Shown one piece after another: positions 41,218 through 50,103 of a stretch of 51,117 nt of DNA. This stretch comes from Frankia sp. AgB1.9 (lineage in GTDB: Bacteria; Actinomycetota; Actinomycetes; Frankiales; Frankiaceae), in NCBI RefSeq assembly GCF_016786355.1, contig NZ_JADWYX010000064.1, forward strand, positions 1 to 51,117, read 5' to 3'. The notes under the pieces are model-generated. The model worked only from the letters and a program-made list of their open reading frames with translations, made no database searches and was not told the DNA's origin. Positions within the stretch are counted from its first letter, which is position 1. The number at the start of each line of letters is the position of its first letter. Position numbers and translations under genes: made by a program.

Positions 41218-42387
41218 GTGAGCGCAGGAACGAGTGAGACCGCGTCCGAAGGGCCGGCGCAGCCGGTCCGCCAGCAGCCCGCGGAACCGGCCGCGCCGGC
41301 GGAACCGGGCGGCGGGCTGCTGCTGGTGGACACGCCGTCGCTGTACTTCCGGGCGTTCTACGGTGTGCCGCGGTCGGTGACGGCGCCGGACGGGATGCCG
41401 GTGAACGCGGTGCGCGGGCTGCTGGACGTGCTCGCGCGCCAGATCACCGACCTGCGCCCGGCGCACCTGGTGTGCTGCTTCGACGGGGACTGGCGCCCGG
41501 CGTTCCGCGTCGAGCTGGTGGAGTCGTACAAGGCCCACCGGGTCGCCGACGTGCTCGACCCGGCGGCCGTGCCCCCGTCGGTCCCGGTCTCGGCGGCGGC
41601 GGCGCCCGGGCCGGCCGGCACCGGGGAGGACAGCGCGGCGGGCGCGGTGGCTGTCGAGGAGGTCCCGGACGAGCTGACCCCGCAGCTGCCCGTGATCGAC
41701 GCGGTGCTGGACGCGTTCGGGATCTGTCGCGTCGAGGCGGCCGGGTTCGAGGCCGACGACGTGATCGGCACGCTCGCGACCCGGTTCCCGCACGGCGACG
41801 CCGCCGGCTGGGCGGCCCAGGACCACGGCGAGGCACCTGTCGGCGGCGGCCCGTTCACCGGGCCGGTGGAGATCCTCACCGGCGACCGTGACCTCTTCCA
41901 GCTGGTCCGCGACGACGTGCCGGTCCGGGTGCGGTACTCGGTGGAGAAGTTCGCGGCGATCGACGAGGCGGCGGTCAGCGCCCGCTACGGCGTGCCCGGC
42001 CGGGCCTACGGGGACTTCGCGACGCTGCGCGGGGACCCGTCCGACGGGCTGCCCGGCGTGGCGGGCATCGGGGCGAAGACCGCGGCCGCGCTGCTGACCC
42101 GGTTCGGGTCGCTGCCCGGCGCGCTCGCGGCGCTCGACGCGGGGCAGACCGACGGTTTCCCCGCCGGGGCGCGCCGCCGGCTGGAGGCGGCCCGCGACTA
42201 CCTGGACCGGGCGGAGATCGTCGTGCGGGTCGTCCCCGACGTGCCGCTGCCGGCGCTGGCGACCCGGCTGCCCGCCACGCCGGCGCACCCGGACGAGGTC
42301 CTCGCGCTCGCGGAACGGTTCGGCCTCACCGGCGCGGCGACCCGGCTGACCCGCGCTCTGACGGCGGCGGCTGCCCGCCCGGTGTGA
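41218..42387 (+). CDS. 5'-3' exonuclease (PIN-like/H3TH, XNI/PolA-N family)
   Basis: 389 aa stand-alone flap-type 5' nuclease. Conserved elements: LLLVDTPSLYFRAFYGVP (first Asp), VCCFDGDWRPAFRVELVESYKAHR, AAGFEADDVIGTLA, ILTGDRDLFQLV and the helix-3-turn-helix DGLPGVAGIGAKTAAALLTRFGSL. The carboxylate cluster for two-metal catalysis is present. An Ala/Gly/Pro-rich insert at about residues 115-145 separates the first two blocks and is not typical. It processes 5' flaps or RNA primers in replication or repair. The GTG at 41218 is chosen because conserved sequence starts 35 residues later. Confidence 0.92.
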   Translation: MSAGTSETASEGPAQPVRQQPAEPAAPAEPGGGLLLVDTPSLYFRAFYGVPRSVTAPDGMPVNAVRGLLDVLARQITDLRPAHLVCCFDGDWRPAFRVELVESYKAHRVADVLDPAAVPPSVPVSAAAAPGPAGTGEDSAAGAVAVEEVPDELTPQLPVIDAVLDAFGICRVEAAGFEADDVIGTLATRFPHGDAAGWAAQDHGEAPVGGGPFTGPVEILTGDRDLFQLVRDDVPVRVRYSVEKFAAIDEAAVSARYGVPGRAYGDFATLRGDPSDGLPGVAGIGAKTAAALLTRFGSLPGALAALDAGQTDGFPAGARRRLEAARDYLDRAEIVVRVVPDVPLPALATRLPATPAHPDEVLALAERFGLTGAATRLTRALTAAAARPV

Positions 42388-42782
42388 CCGCCACGGTCGC
42401 CGCGCCCCGGCCGGGCCCGTGGCCGAGCGGCGTCGCCGCGGTCGGGAGATCTGGCCCACATCGGGGCAAACCCGGCCGGCCGGGCGCCGACGCCGTCGCC
42501 GGGCGAGGCGGGCCTCCCGGACGGCCGGGCGGCGACGGTACAGACTGCGGGTGCTGGGCTCGCCGGCGGCCGGTACCGGGTCGGCGGCCAGCGGCCGGCC
42601 GGTTCGCCCCGGCCGGGTGCTGGCCGCGCCAGATGGCCGAGCCGGTAGTTTGACCAGTCATACTCCGGCCTGGGCGGCGCGTGCGCGTGAACGTTTCGGC
42701 GAGGACACCGCTGTAGGTGTCCGGTCATCGCCTACCGTTGCCCAGCGGATGTCAGTGGTGTAGTGGTCGCGGAGGTGGACGG
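42388..42782. promoter_or_regulatory. Upstream region of the lipid-type operon, no gene
   Basis: 395 bases between the exonuclease gene and the reductase-phosphatase gene. No gene is supported. TTGACC at 42650-42655 is the best -35-like hexamer but lacks a convincing -10 partner. GGAGGT at 42771-42776 is the ribosome-binding site of the next gene. Confidence 0.4.
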
Positions 42783-45110
42783 GTGGGGCTGCGGGAGCGG
42801 CTCGCGGGCAGGCGTGTGTTCCTGACCGGGGTGACGGGGTTCGTCGGGGAGGCGCTGCTGGAGCGTCTGCTGTCGGACTTCCCGGACACCCGGGTCGTCG
42901 CGCTGGTGCGTCCCCGCGGCGGGCAGGACGGAGCGGCGCGGTTGCGCCGCCAGCTGCGCAAGCCCGCGTTCGCGGCGCTGCGGGAGACGCTCGGCGACGG
43001 CGCGGTGGACCAGCTCGCGGCGCGGGTGGAGGTGCTGGCCGGGGACCTGGCGTCGATGCCGGACCTGCCGTCCGACATCGACCTGGTGATCCACTGCGCG
43101 GGTGAGGTGTCGTTCGACCCGCCGATCGACGAGGGGTTCGCGACGAACCTCGGCGGTCTGCAGGAGCTGCTGCGCGCGGTCCGCGCCGGTGGCGCGTCGC
43201 CGCACATCGTGCACGTCTCCACGGCCTACGTGGCGGGCCTGCGGTCGGGCCACATCGCCGAGGGGCGTCTGGCGCACGACGTCGACTGGTCGGTCGAGCA
43301 GGCGTCCGCGGCGCGGGCCCGCCAGGCCGCCGAGGACGGGTCGCGGGCCCCGGAGCAGTCGGCGGCCTTCCTCGCCGAGGCGCAGGCCAAGCACCTGCGG
43401 GCCGGGGCGCAGACGGTGTCGCGGGACGCCGAGGACCGCCGCCGCGAATGGGTCCGCGCCCGGCTGGTGCGGGCCGGGGCCGAGCGGGCGCAGGTGCTGG
43501 GCTGGACCGACAGCTACACGTTCACCAAGGCACTCGGTGAGCGGTACCTGGAGGACGACCACGGCGACCTGCCGCTGACGATCGTCCGCCCGTCGATCAT
43601 CGAGTCGGCGCTGCACCGGCCGTACCCGGGCTGGATCGAGGGCTTCAAGATGGCGGAGCCGCTGATCCTGGCCTACGGCCGCGGCGAGTTCCCCGACTTC
43701 CCCGCGTCGCCCGACGCGGTCGTCGACATCATCCCGGTCGACCTGGTCGTGAACGCGATCCTCGCGGCCGCGGCGGCGACCCCGCCCGTCGAGACGCCCG
43801 CCTACTACACGGTCTGCTCCGGGTTCCGTAACCCGCTGCTGTTCCGGGAGCTGTTCGAGCACGTCCGCGCCTACTTCCGGGCGTTCCCGCTGCCGAAGCG
43901 GGGCCGCGGCGAGATCGCGGTGCCGGACTGGGCGTTCGCCGGCGCGCGGGCCGCCGAGGCGAAGCTGCGCAACGGCGAGCGGGCGGCGGCGGTCGCCGGC
44001 CGGCTGCTGGAGCACGCGCCCCGCTCGGAGAAGGTCCGGCGGTTGGCGACCGAGTTCGACCGGTTCGAGTCCCGGGTCGGGTTCCTGCGCCGCTACTCGG
44101 ACATCTACCGGGCGTACACGAAGGCCGAGCTGGTCTACGTCGACGACGCGACGAAGGCGCTGCACGACGCCCTGTCGGACACGGACAAGGAGCTGTTCGG
44201 CTTCGACCCGGCCTGCTACGACTGGACGCACTACCTCGAAGAGGTCCACTTCCCGGCGGTCACGTCGATCCTGCGCAAGCCGCGGGACCCGGCGCCGCCC
44301 CGGCGCGCCGGGGTGAACCTGGCCGCGAACCCGGCGGCGCTGGCCGTGTTCGACCTGGACGGCACGCTGGTCACCTCGACGGTCATCGAGTCGTACCTGT
44401 GGCTGCGCCTCGCCGACGAGGCGCCGGGCGGGCGGGCGCGGGAGCTCGCGGGCCTGGCCGCGAAGCTGCCGAGCTACCTGCGGGCCGAGCGGACCGACCG
44501 GGGGCATCTGATCCGCTCGGTGTACGGCCGCTACGAGGGCGCCGACCCCGAGGAGCTGGCGCGGATCATCGACGAGGTGGCGGGCGACATCCTGCTGCGG
44601 CGGGTCAAGCCGGCGGCGATCCGCCGGGTCCGCGCGCACCGCGACGCCGGGCATCGCACGGTGCTGCTGACCGGATCGGTGGACTTCCTGGTCCAGCCGC
44701 TGGCGCCGCTGTTCGACGAGATCGTGGCCTCCCGGCTGACCGTCGGCCCGGACGGCCGGTTCACCGGGAAGCTCGCCGCGTCGCCGCTGGTCGGCGACGC
44801 GAGGGCCGCGTTCCTGGACCACTTCGCCGGCCGCGTCGGCGCCGACCTGGGCGCGTCGTGGGCGTACGGCGACTCGCAGTCGGACATCCCGATGCTGCGC
44901 GCGGTCGGCAACCCGGTGGCGGTCAACCCGGACCTGTCGTTGTTCCGCACCGCGAAGGCGAACGGCTGGGCGGTCGAGGAGTGGCCGTCGACGACCGGGG
45001 AGCCACGGGCGGTCGCGCCGTCGCTGCGGGAACGGGGCCTGTTCCACGCGGCCCGTACCGCGGCCGCCCAGACCCGGGCGGCCGTCACAGGTGTGGGAGG
45101 TGCGCGGTGA
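42783..45110 (+). CDS. Fatty acyl-CoA reductase-like SDR fused to a HAD-IB phosphatase
   Basis: 775 aa two-domain protein. Residues 1-500: extended short-chain dehydrogenase of the thioester-reductase/male-sterility type, with NAD(P) motif GVTGFVG (16-22), catalytic Y245-xxx-K249 (YTFTK), IVRPSIIES substrate loop and a FAR-type C-terminal region (YSDIYRAYTKAELVYVDDATKAL). Residues 515-775: HAD-IB hydrolase related to SerB/CicA with D524-x-D526-G-T, a LLTGSVDFLVQPLAP Thr/Ser motif, and a YGDSQSDIPML acidic motif. The first domain likely reduces an acyl thioester to aldehyde or alcohol, and the second removes a phosphate. GTG start with GGAGGT six bases upstream. First gene of the cluster; its stop overlaps the ADH start (GTGA). 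Confidence 0.9.
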   Translation: MGLRERLAGRRVFLTGVTGFVGEALLERLLSDFPDTRVVALVRPRGGQDGAARLRRQLRKPAFAALRETLGDGAVDQLAARVEVLAGDLASMPDLPSDIDLVIHCAGEVSFDPPIDEGFATNLGGLQELLRAVRAGGASPHIVHVSTAYVAGLRSGHIAEGRLAHDVDWSVEQASAARARQAAEDGSRAPEQSAAFLAEAQAKHLRAGAQTVSRDAEDRRREWVRARLVRAGAERAQVLGWTDSYTFTKALGERYLEDDHGDLPLTIVRPSIIESALHRPYPGWIEGFKMAEPLILAYGRGEFPDFPASPDAVVDIIPVDLVVNAILAAAAATPPVETPAYYTVCSGFRNPLLFRELFEHVRAYFRAFPLPKRGRGEIAVPDWAFAGARAAEAKLRNGERAAAVAGRLLEHAPRSEKVRRLATEFDRFESRVGFLRRYSDIYRAYTKAELVYVDDATKALHDALSDTDKELFGFDPACYDWTHYLEEVHFPAVTSILRKPRDPAPPRRAGVNLAANPAALAVFDLDGTLVTSTVIESYLWLRLADEAPGGRARELAGLAAKLPSYLRAERTDRGHLIRSVYGRYEGADPEELARIIDEVAGDILLRRVKPAAIRRVRAHRDAGHRTVLLTGSVDFLVQPLAPLFDEIVASRLTVGPDGRFTGKLAASPLVGDARAAFLDHFAGRVGADLGASWAYGDSQSDIPMLRAVGNPVAVNPDLSLFRTAKANGWAVEEWPSTTGEPRAVAPSLRERGLFHAARTAAAQTRAAVTGVGGAR

Positions 45111-46408
45111 CCCGCGGGCTGGAGCTGTATCGGTCGGTGCCGCGATACGCGGCGGCGCGGGTGCTGTCGAGCAGGCTGCCGTCGCTGGCGGGTGCCGCGG
45201 CGACGGCGGCCGCGCCGCTGCGCCTGGTCGACCACGGCGACCCGGCGCCGCCCGGGCCGGACTGGGTGACGGTCCGCCCGCAGCTGTCCGGGATCTGCGG
45301 GTCGGACCTCTCGACGGTCACCGGCCAGTCGTCGTTCTACTTCTCCCCACTGGTGACGATGCCGTTCACGCCGGGCCACGAGGTCCTCGGCGTCCTGCAG
45401 TCCGACGCGGCCGCCGCCGACGGGACCCCGCTGCGCGCCGGTAGCCGGGTCGTCGTCGATCCGGTGCTCGGCTGCGCCACCCGCGGGCTTGAGCTGTGCG
45501 GGAACTGCGCGGCCGGGCACCCGTCGCGCTGTGACCGGGTGACGGTCGGGCACGTGGCGCCGGGCCTGCAGACCGGTCACTGCAAGGACGTCGGTGGTGG
45601 CTGGGCGCGGGCGATGGTCGCCCATCACAGCCAGCTGCACCCGGTGCCCGACGACCTGTCCGACGAGCGGGCGGTGCTGATCGAGCCGCTGGCGACCGCG
45701 GTGCACACCGCGGGCCGGGCCAGGGTCGCCCCCGGTGACCGTGTGCTGGTCATCGGCTCAGGCGCCATCGGCCTGTTCACGCTGCTGGCGCTGCGGGCCT
45801 ACACCCCGGCCGCGCACATCACCGTCGTCGCCAAGTACCGCCGGCAGGTGGAGCTCGCGAAGGCGTTCGGCGCCGACGAGGTGCTGTCCCCGTCGGACAC
45901 GCTCGGCGGGGTGCGTCGCGCGACGCGGGCGCTGCGGGCCGAGCCGGAGTTCGGCGGGCCGTTCCTGCTCGGCGGGGTGGACATCACGCTGGACTGCGTC
46001 GGGTCGTCGTCGTCGCTGTCGACGGCGCTGCGGGTGACCCGCGCCGGTGGGCGGGTCGTGCTGTCCGGGGTGCCGTCGGGGGCGGTTGACCTGTCGCCGC
46101 TGTGGTACCGGGAGCTGGAGCTCGTCGGCACCTACGCCTCGTCGGGGCGCGCCGTCCGGTCAGCCGACGAGGCGGCGCGGCCCGGTCTGGAGCCCGCCGG
46201 TTCGGCGGCGGCGGCGGGCCTCGACGGGCCGTCCGGCGCGCGGTCGGACTTCGGCCGGGCGTTCGAGCTGGCCGCGTCCGCGCCGCTGGACGGCGTCGTC
46301 TCCGCGGTCTACCCGCTGGACCGGTGGCGGGAGGCGCTGGACCATGCGCTGTCCGCCGGCCGCCTCGGCGCCGTGAAGATCGCGTTCGACCCGACCCAGA
46401 CGACATGA
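45107..46408 (+). CDS. Zinc-dependent alcohol dehydrogenase (MDR family)
   Basis: 433 aa medium-chain dehydrogenase. Catalytic zinc ligands are C64 (GICGSD) and H91-E92 (PGHEVLG); structural zinc cysteines lie in the CATRGLELCGNCAAGHPSRC segment; NAD(P)-binding GSGAIGLFTLLAL is in the second half. There is an Ala/Gly-rich insertion at about residues 350-385 unlike typical members. It oxidises an alcohol or reduces an aldehyde, plausibly the product of the upstream acyl reductase. The GTG start overlaps the previous stop. Cytoplasmic. Confidence 0.92.
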   Translation: MTRGLELYRSVPRYAAARVLSSRLPSLAGAAATAAAPLRLVDHGDPAPPGPDWVTVRPQLSGICGSDLSTVTGQSSFYFSPLVTMPFTPGHEVLGVLQSDAAAADGTPLRAGSRVVVDPVLGCATRGLELCGNCAAGHPSRCDRVTVGHVAPGLQTGHCKDVGGGWARAMVAHHSQLHPVPDDLSDERAVLIEPLATAVHTAGRARVAPGDRVLVIGSGAIGLFTLLALRAYTPAAHITVVAKYRRQVELAKAFGADEVLSPSDTLGGVRRATRALRAEPEFGGPFLLGGVDITLDCVGSSSSLSTALRVTRAGGRVVLSGVPSGAVDLSPLWYRELELVGTYASSGRAVRSADEAARPGLEPAGSAAAAGLDGPSGARSDFGRAFELAASAPLDGVVSAVYPLDRWREALDHALSAGRLGAVKIAFDPTQTT

Positions 46409-46587
46409 TCGTGACAATCGGCGGGGGTGCCGCGATGGACATCGCGGACGCCACCGCGTACACCACCACCAGGTCTGCCTGTCCGCGGGTGCGCGGCGCG
46501 GCCGGGGTGGGCAGGGCAACGACAACGGCAACAGCCCGCGACGGCGAAGCTCCGTCCGGGCCCGCGACGAGGGGAACGTGGCTGTGA
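46405..46587 (+). CDS. Possible 60-codon ORF or relic of an iron-type alcohol dehydrogenase
   Basis: Begins with an ATG overlapping the ADH stop codon (ATGA), as real genes in this cluster do, and ends inside the start of the LarA-like gene. The first residues, MIVTIGGGAAMDIADATAY, resemble the GGGSxxDxAK nucleotide motif of iron-containing alcohol/glycerol dehydrogenases, but the frame then degrades into Thr/Arg/Ala-rich sequence. It may be a remnant of a lost dehydrogenase or a chance match. Confidence 0.25.
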   Translation: MIVTIGGGAAMDIADATAYTTTRSACPRVRGAAGVGRATTTATARDGEAPSGPATRGTWL

Positions 46588-48158
46588 GACCGGGGTTCGT
46601 GCTCGAGGTCGACGAGCGGACTCCCCCGCTGCTGGTGCACCAGGGTGAGGGCCTTCTGCTGGAGCAGTTCCCGCTGGGGACGCGGGTCGTCTACCCGCCG
46701 GAGTCGCTGCCCGGGCTGCCGGACGTCGACGCGGCGATCGCCGACGCGCTGGAGCATCCGCGCAACAGCGAGCCGCTGCGGGAGCTGCTGTTCCCCGGGA
46801 TGAAGCTGACGATCGCGTTCGACGACCTGTCGATCCCGCTGCCCCGGATGCGCCGTCCGGACATCCGCCAGCGGGTCATCGAGCAGGTGCTGACCCTCGC
46901 CGCCGAGCAGGGCGTCGACGACGTCGAGCTGATCGTCGCGACGGCGCTGCACCGGCGGATGACCGCCGCGGAGATCGAGTACGTCGTCGGGGAGCGGGTG
47001 TTCCGGTCGTTCTGGCCCGAGCACCTGTACAACCACGACGCGGAGGACAAGGACAACCTGACGCACGTCGGGCTGACCGACCACGGTGAGGACGTCGAGG
47101 TCAACCGGCGGGCCGCCGAGTCGGACCTGCTCGTCTACGTGAACGTCAACCTCGTCGCGATGGACGGCGGCCACAAGTCGGCCGCGATCGGCCTGGCGTC
47201 GTACAACTCGCTGCGCCACCACCACAACAGCCACACGATGCTGCACTCGACGTCGTTCATGGACCACACCAGGTCGGCGATGCACTCGTCGGCGTGGCGG
47301 ATGGGCCGGCTGCTCAACGAGCACGTCAAGGTGTTCAACATCGAGTCGACGCTGAACAACCAGGCGTTCCCCGAGAAGTACGGGTTCCTGACCAAGCGCG
47401 AGTGGGAGTGGACGCGCAAGGACCAGGCGATGGCGTACGGCACGACCACGGCGCTGCCGAAACTCCCGAGCCGCCAGCGGCACAAGTTCTTCCAGGGCAT
47501 CGTCGCGGACTACCAGGTCACCGGGGTCCACGCCGGCGAGACCGAGGCCGTGCACGAGAAGACCCTGGAGACCGTGCACCGCCAGCAGCTCGTCGAGGTC
47601 GAGGGCCAGTCCGACGTGCTGGTCTTCGGGCTGCCGTACCTCGGGCCGTACAACTCCGACGCGGTGATGAACCCGATCCTCGCGACGTGCATGGGCCTGG
47701 GCTACTTCTTCAACATGTACCGGGGCAGGCCGCTGGTCCGGCACAAGGGCGCGCTGATCCTCTACCACCCGGTGGCGCCCGAGTTCACCCAGCTGCACCA
47801 CCCGTCGTACGTCGACTTCTACGAGGAGGTCCTCGCCGAGTCGACCGACCCGGCGACGATCGAGGCGAAGTTCGAGAAGCAGTACGCGACCGACCCCTGG
47901 TACATCCACCTGTACCGGACCTCGCACGCCTACCACGGGGTGCACCCGTTCTACATGTGGTACTGGGCAACGCACGGCATGGACCACGTCGGTGACGTCG
48001 TCTGGGTCGGCGGGGACCGGAAGGCCTGCGCCCGGATGGGGTTCCGGGCCGCGTCGACGCTCGCGGACGCGCTGGAGATGGTGTCCGGGTCCGTCGGGCG
48101 CCACCCGTCGATCACCTACCTGCACTCGCCGCCGCACGCCATCGCGGACGTGCGGTGA
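46578..48158 (+). CDS. LarA-like (DUF2088) nickel-pincer-type racemase/epimerase homologue
   Basis: 526 aa, longer than lactate racemase (about 425 aa). Conserved features of the LarA fold: FDDLSIPLPRM, a His in VATALHRRM (H125), and the lysine that binds the nickel-pincer nucleotide in AMDGGHKSAAIG (K200), with a His cluster RHHHN (214-216). The C-terminal part (from about 360) contains a long Tyr/His-rich region (FTQLHHPSYVDFYEEV, YRTSHAYHGVHPFYMWYW) not present in LarA. The usual cofactor-synthesis genes larB, larC, larE are not in this window. The GTG at 46578 follows GAGGGG. Its stop overlaps the acyltransferase start. A 2-hydroxyacid or sugar-acid epimerase role is inferred; the substrate may be lipid-linked given the neighbours. 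Confidence 0.85.
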   Translation: MAVRPGFVLEVDERTPPLLVHQGEGLLLEQFPLGTRVVYPPESLPGLPDVDAAIADALEHPRNSEPLRELLFPGMKLTIAFDDLSIPLPRMRRPDIRQRVIEQVLTLAAEQGVDDVELIVATALHRRMTAAEIEYVVGERVFRSFWPEHLYNHDAEDKDNLTHVGLTDHGEDVEVNRRAAESDLLVYVNVNLVAMDGGHKSAAIGLASYNSLRHHHNSHTMLHSTSFMDHTRSAMHSSAWRMGRLLNEHVKVFNIESTLNNQAFPEKYGFLTKREWEWTRKDQAMAYGTTTALPKLPSRQRHKFFQGIVADYQVTGVHAGETEAVHEKTLETVHRQQLVEVEGQSDVLVFGLPYLGPYNSDAVMNPILATCMGLGYFFNMYRGRPLVRHKGALILYHPVAPEFTQLHHPSYVDFYEEVLAESTDPATIEAKFEKQYATDPWYIHLYRTSHAYHGVHPFYMWYWATHGMDHVGDVVWVGGDRKACARMGFRAASTLADALEMVSGSVGRHPSITYLHSPPHAIADVR

Positions 48159-49138
48159 GCGGCGTCGCAGGGAAGTCCGGCCGGGCGCTGCGGGTCGGCT
48201 CGCCCGCGCCCGCGCGCCGCCACCCGGGCCTCGGCCTGGGACAGGTCGCCCGTGGGTTCCGCTGGAGCGGGCGGCCGCTGGTCCCCGCGTCGGCGCAGCC
48301 GTTCCGCCCGCCGATACCCGGCCGGGAGTTCCCGACGGCGTGGGCGCGGGGCCCGGTCGCGCGGGCGACCCGGGCGGCGTTCCTCGGTGGGATCATGGAC
48401 CCGCTGCTGCACTCCCAGCTGACCTGGCGGATCGAGGGCGCCGAGGTGTTCGCCGATCTCGGCGAGCCGGCGCTGATCGTCGCGAACCACGCCTCGCACC
48501 TGGACGCGACGGTGCTGCTGTGCGCGCTGCCGGCCGCGGTGCGTGAGCGCACCGTGGTGACCGCGGCGGCGGACTACTTCTTCGAGTCGACGTGGCGGGG
48601 CCTCTCGACGGCGCTGGCGTTCGGCACGGTGCCGATCGACCGCAGCGGTGGCGCGCCGTCGACGACCCCGGTCGACCTGCTGCGCGAGGGCTGGAACCTG
48701 GTGATCTTCCCGGAGGGCACCCGCTCCCCGGACGGCGCGCGCGGCAGGTTCAAGCTCGGCGCCGCGTTCCTCGCGCTCAACGCCGGGGTTCCGGTCGTGC
48801 CGGTCGGCCTGCGGGGCACGTTCGCGGCGATGCCCCGCGGCCGGTCCTGGCCGGTGGCGGGCCGCCCCGAGGTGTCGGTGCGGTTCGGCCGGCCGCTGCG
48901 TCCCGGTGCCGGCGACGACGTGCGCGGGTTCACCGCGAAGCTGGTCGCCGAGGTGGACCGGCTGGTCGCCGAGGGGGAGACGTCCTGGTGGGCGTCGCTG
49001 CCGCGGCCGGACGGCCCGACGGTGTCGGCGCGGGCGGCCCGCCCGGCGCCCGGCGGCGGTGAGCCGGCCCGGTGGCGCAAGGTGTGGGCGGCGACCGAGC
49101 CGCCCGCGCCCACCCGCCCCCGCTCGCCCTGGTCGTAG
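48155..49138 (+). CDS. 1-acyl-sn-glycerol-3-phosphate acyltransferase-like (PlsC family)
   Basis: 327 aa. The LPLAT catalytic motif NHASHLD (H112...D117, N-H-x-x-x-x-D) and IFPEGTRS (F/P-E-G-T-R-S) are both present, with RFKLGAAFLAL and VPVVPVGLRG blocks. An N-terminal extension of about 75 residues precedes the conserved core and the C-terminus is a Pro-rich tail. It transfers an acyl group from acyl-CoA or ACP to a glycerophosphate or related alcohol at the membrane. GTG start overlaps the LarA-like stop (GTGA). Last gene of the cluster. Confidence 0.93.
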   Translation: MSGVAGKSGRALRVGSPAPARRHPGLGLGQVARGFRWSGRPLVPASAQPFRPPIPGREFPTAWARGPVARATRAAFLGGIMDPLLHSQLTWRIEGAEVFADLGEPALIVANHASHLDATVLLCALPAAVRERTVVTAAADYFFESTWRGLSTALAFGTVPIDRSGGAPSTTPVDLLREGWNLVIFPEGTRSPDGARGRFKLGAAFLALNAGVPVVPVGLRGTFAAMPRGRSWPVAGRPEVSVRFGRPLRPGAGDDVRGFTAKLVAEVDRLVAEGETSWWASLPRPDGPTVSARAARPAPGGGEPARWRKVWAATEPPAPTRPRSPWS

Positions 49139-49584
49139 CCTCACTCCGGCCGTGGCGTTCCGGGCCCGGCTTGCGGGTCCCGGATTTTCGGCAGTCCGCT
49201 CCAGGCCTGGGGCTGGTCATGCGTGGTGGTTCTCATGATCTGGTGGATTCGGGGTAGCCCAGGCGACCGTGAATTCACCCGATCATGAAAGCAGTCCCGG
49301 GATCCGGACACGGTCTGTCAGCGTTCGGCGGATGGCCGGGCGCGGCTTGGGGACCCGTTCTCGCGGTGTCTGGCGTCCCTGATTCACCCCGCCCACCAGT
49401 GTGAGATGGGTCACATCAAGATCAAGATGTGGATAAGCCTGTCCACGACACGGTGGGTAACCGGACGGCGGCTGGGGACCGCGGTGGGTACGGCTGGGGA
49501 TTGCCTGTGGGGCGGGCACAACCCAGCCGACAGGCCGAATGTCAAGGCATTGAAGGACGCCCGTCGGTAGGTATCACTGGGTGC
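49139..49584. other. Intergenic region with palindrome family 2 copy and one DnaA-box match
   Basis: 446 bases without a gene. Contains the second 56-bp palindrome (49233-49288). TGTGGATAA at 49428-49436 is an exact DnaA-box match on the minus strand, but only one such box is present. Confidence 0.55.
49233..49288. repeat. 56-bp palindrome, family 2, copy 2 (degenerate)
   Basis: Same 56-bp length and layout as the copy at 38128: TCATGATCTGGTGGATTCGG at the left and TTCACCCGATCATGA at the right, followed by AAAGC. The arms differ by several substitutions, so the stem is imperfect. Confidence 0.85.
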
Positions 49585-50103
49585 ATGGCCCTCCTGCACA
49601 GGCTCCGCCGCCCCGACGAGACGTTCGCCGACGACCTTGCCGCCGGCCTGGCCGTCACGGCCCGTGACCTCGCTCCGGCCGGCCTCGTGTCCGCCGGGCC
49701 TGCCCCGGCCGGCCGTGTGCCGGGCGGACGTCTGTCTGGCGGGCCTGTGCCGGCCGGCCGTGTGCCCGCCCGCGTCACCGCCGCCCGCCCGGTCACGGCG
49801 CCGGCCGCCGGCGGGCCGCCGGCTGGCGACCGCGGGCTTGCCGCCGCGCGGCGCGACGTGCCCGCGCTGCCGCCCAGCGTGGCCCGGGTGGCCGCCCGCA
49901 CCCGGCTGTCGGCCGAGCTGCTCGCCGCGATCCTGGAGGTCGACGCCCGGCAGCGGGCGACCCTCGACGACATCGAACGCGCCGACGCGCTCGCGCGACG
50001 ACTGCTCGCCCGCCGCGCGGACCGCCAGCGCGCCGCTGCCTCGGGCCGCCCCGGCTCCCAGCCGCGGGCCCGCCGCGGCGCCGCGGCCCGGCTCGCCGGC
50101 TGA
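49585..50103 (+). CDS. Hypothetical protein with repeat-rich Pro/Ala/Gly segment
   Basis: 172 aa, not recognised. A short conserved-looking head (ALLHRLRRPDETFADDLAAGLAVTARDL) is followed by a low-complexity stretch (about residues 32-66) made of PAG/RVP-type repeats that are also repeated in the DNA (CCGGCCGGCCGTGTGCC twice). The C-terminal half is helical and Arg-rich (ARTRLSAELLAAILEVDARQRATLDDIERADALARRLL), consistent with a small DNA- or protein-binding helical domain. ATG at 49585 chosen, no clear ribosome-binding site. Could be a short-lived or lineage-specific gene. Confidence 0.5.
   Translation: MALLHRLRRPDETFADDLAAGLAVTARDLAPAGLVSAGPAPAGRVPGGRLSGGPVPAGRVPARVTAARPVTAPAAGGPPAGDRGLAAARRDVPALPPSVARVAARTRLSAELLAAILEVDARQRATLDDIERADALARRLLARRADRQRAAASGRPGSQPRARRGAAARLAG

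Noticed and set aside
49428..49436. Exact DnaA box TGTGGATAA suggesting a replication origin
   Set aside because: Only one box, no cluster, no dnaA or dnaN nearby and the flanking genes are not origin genes.
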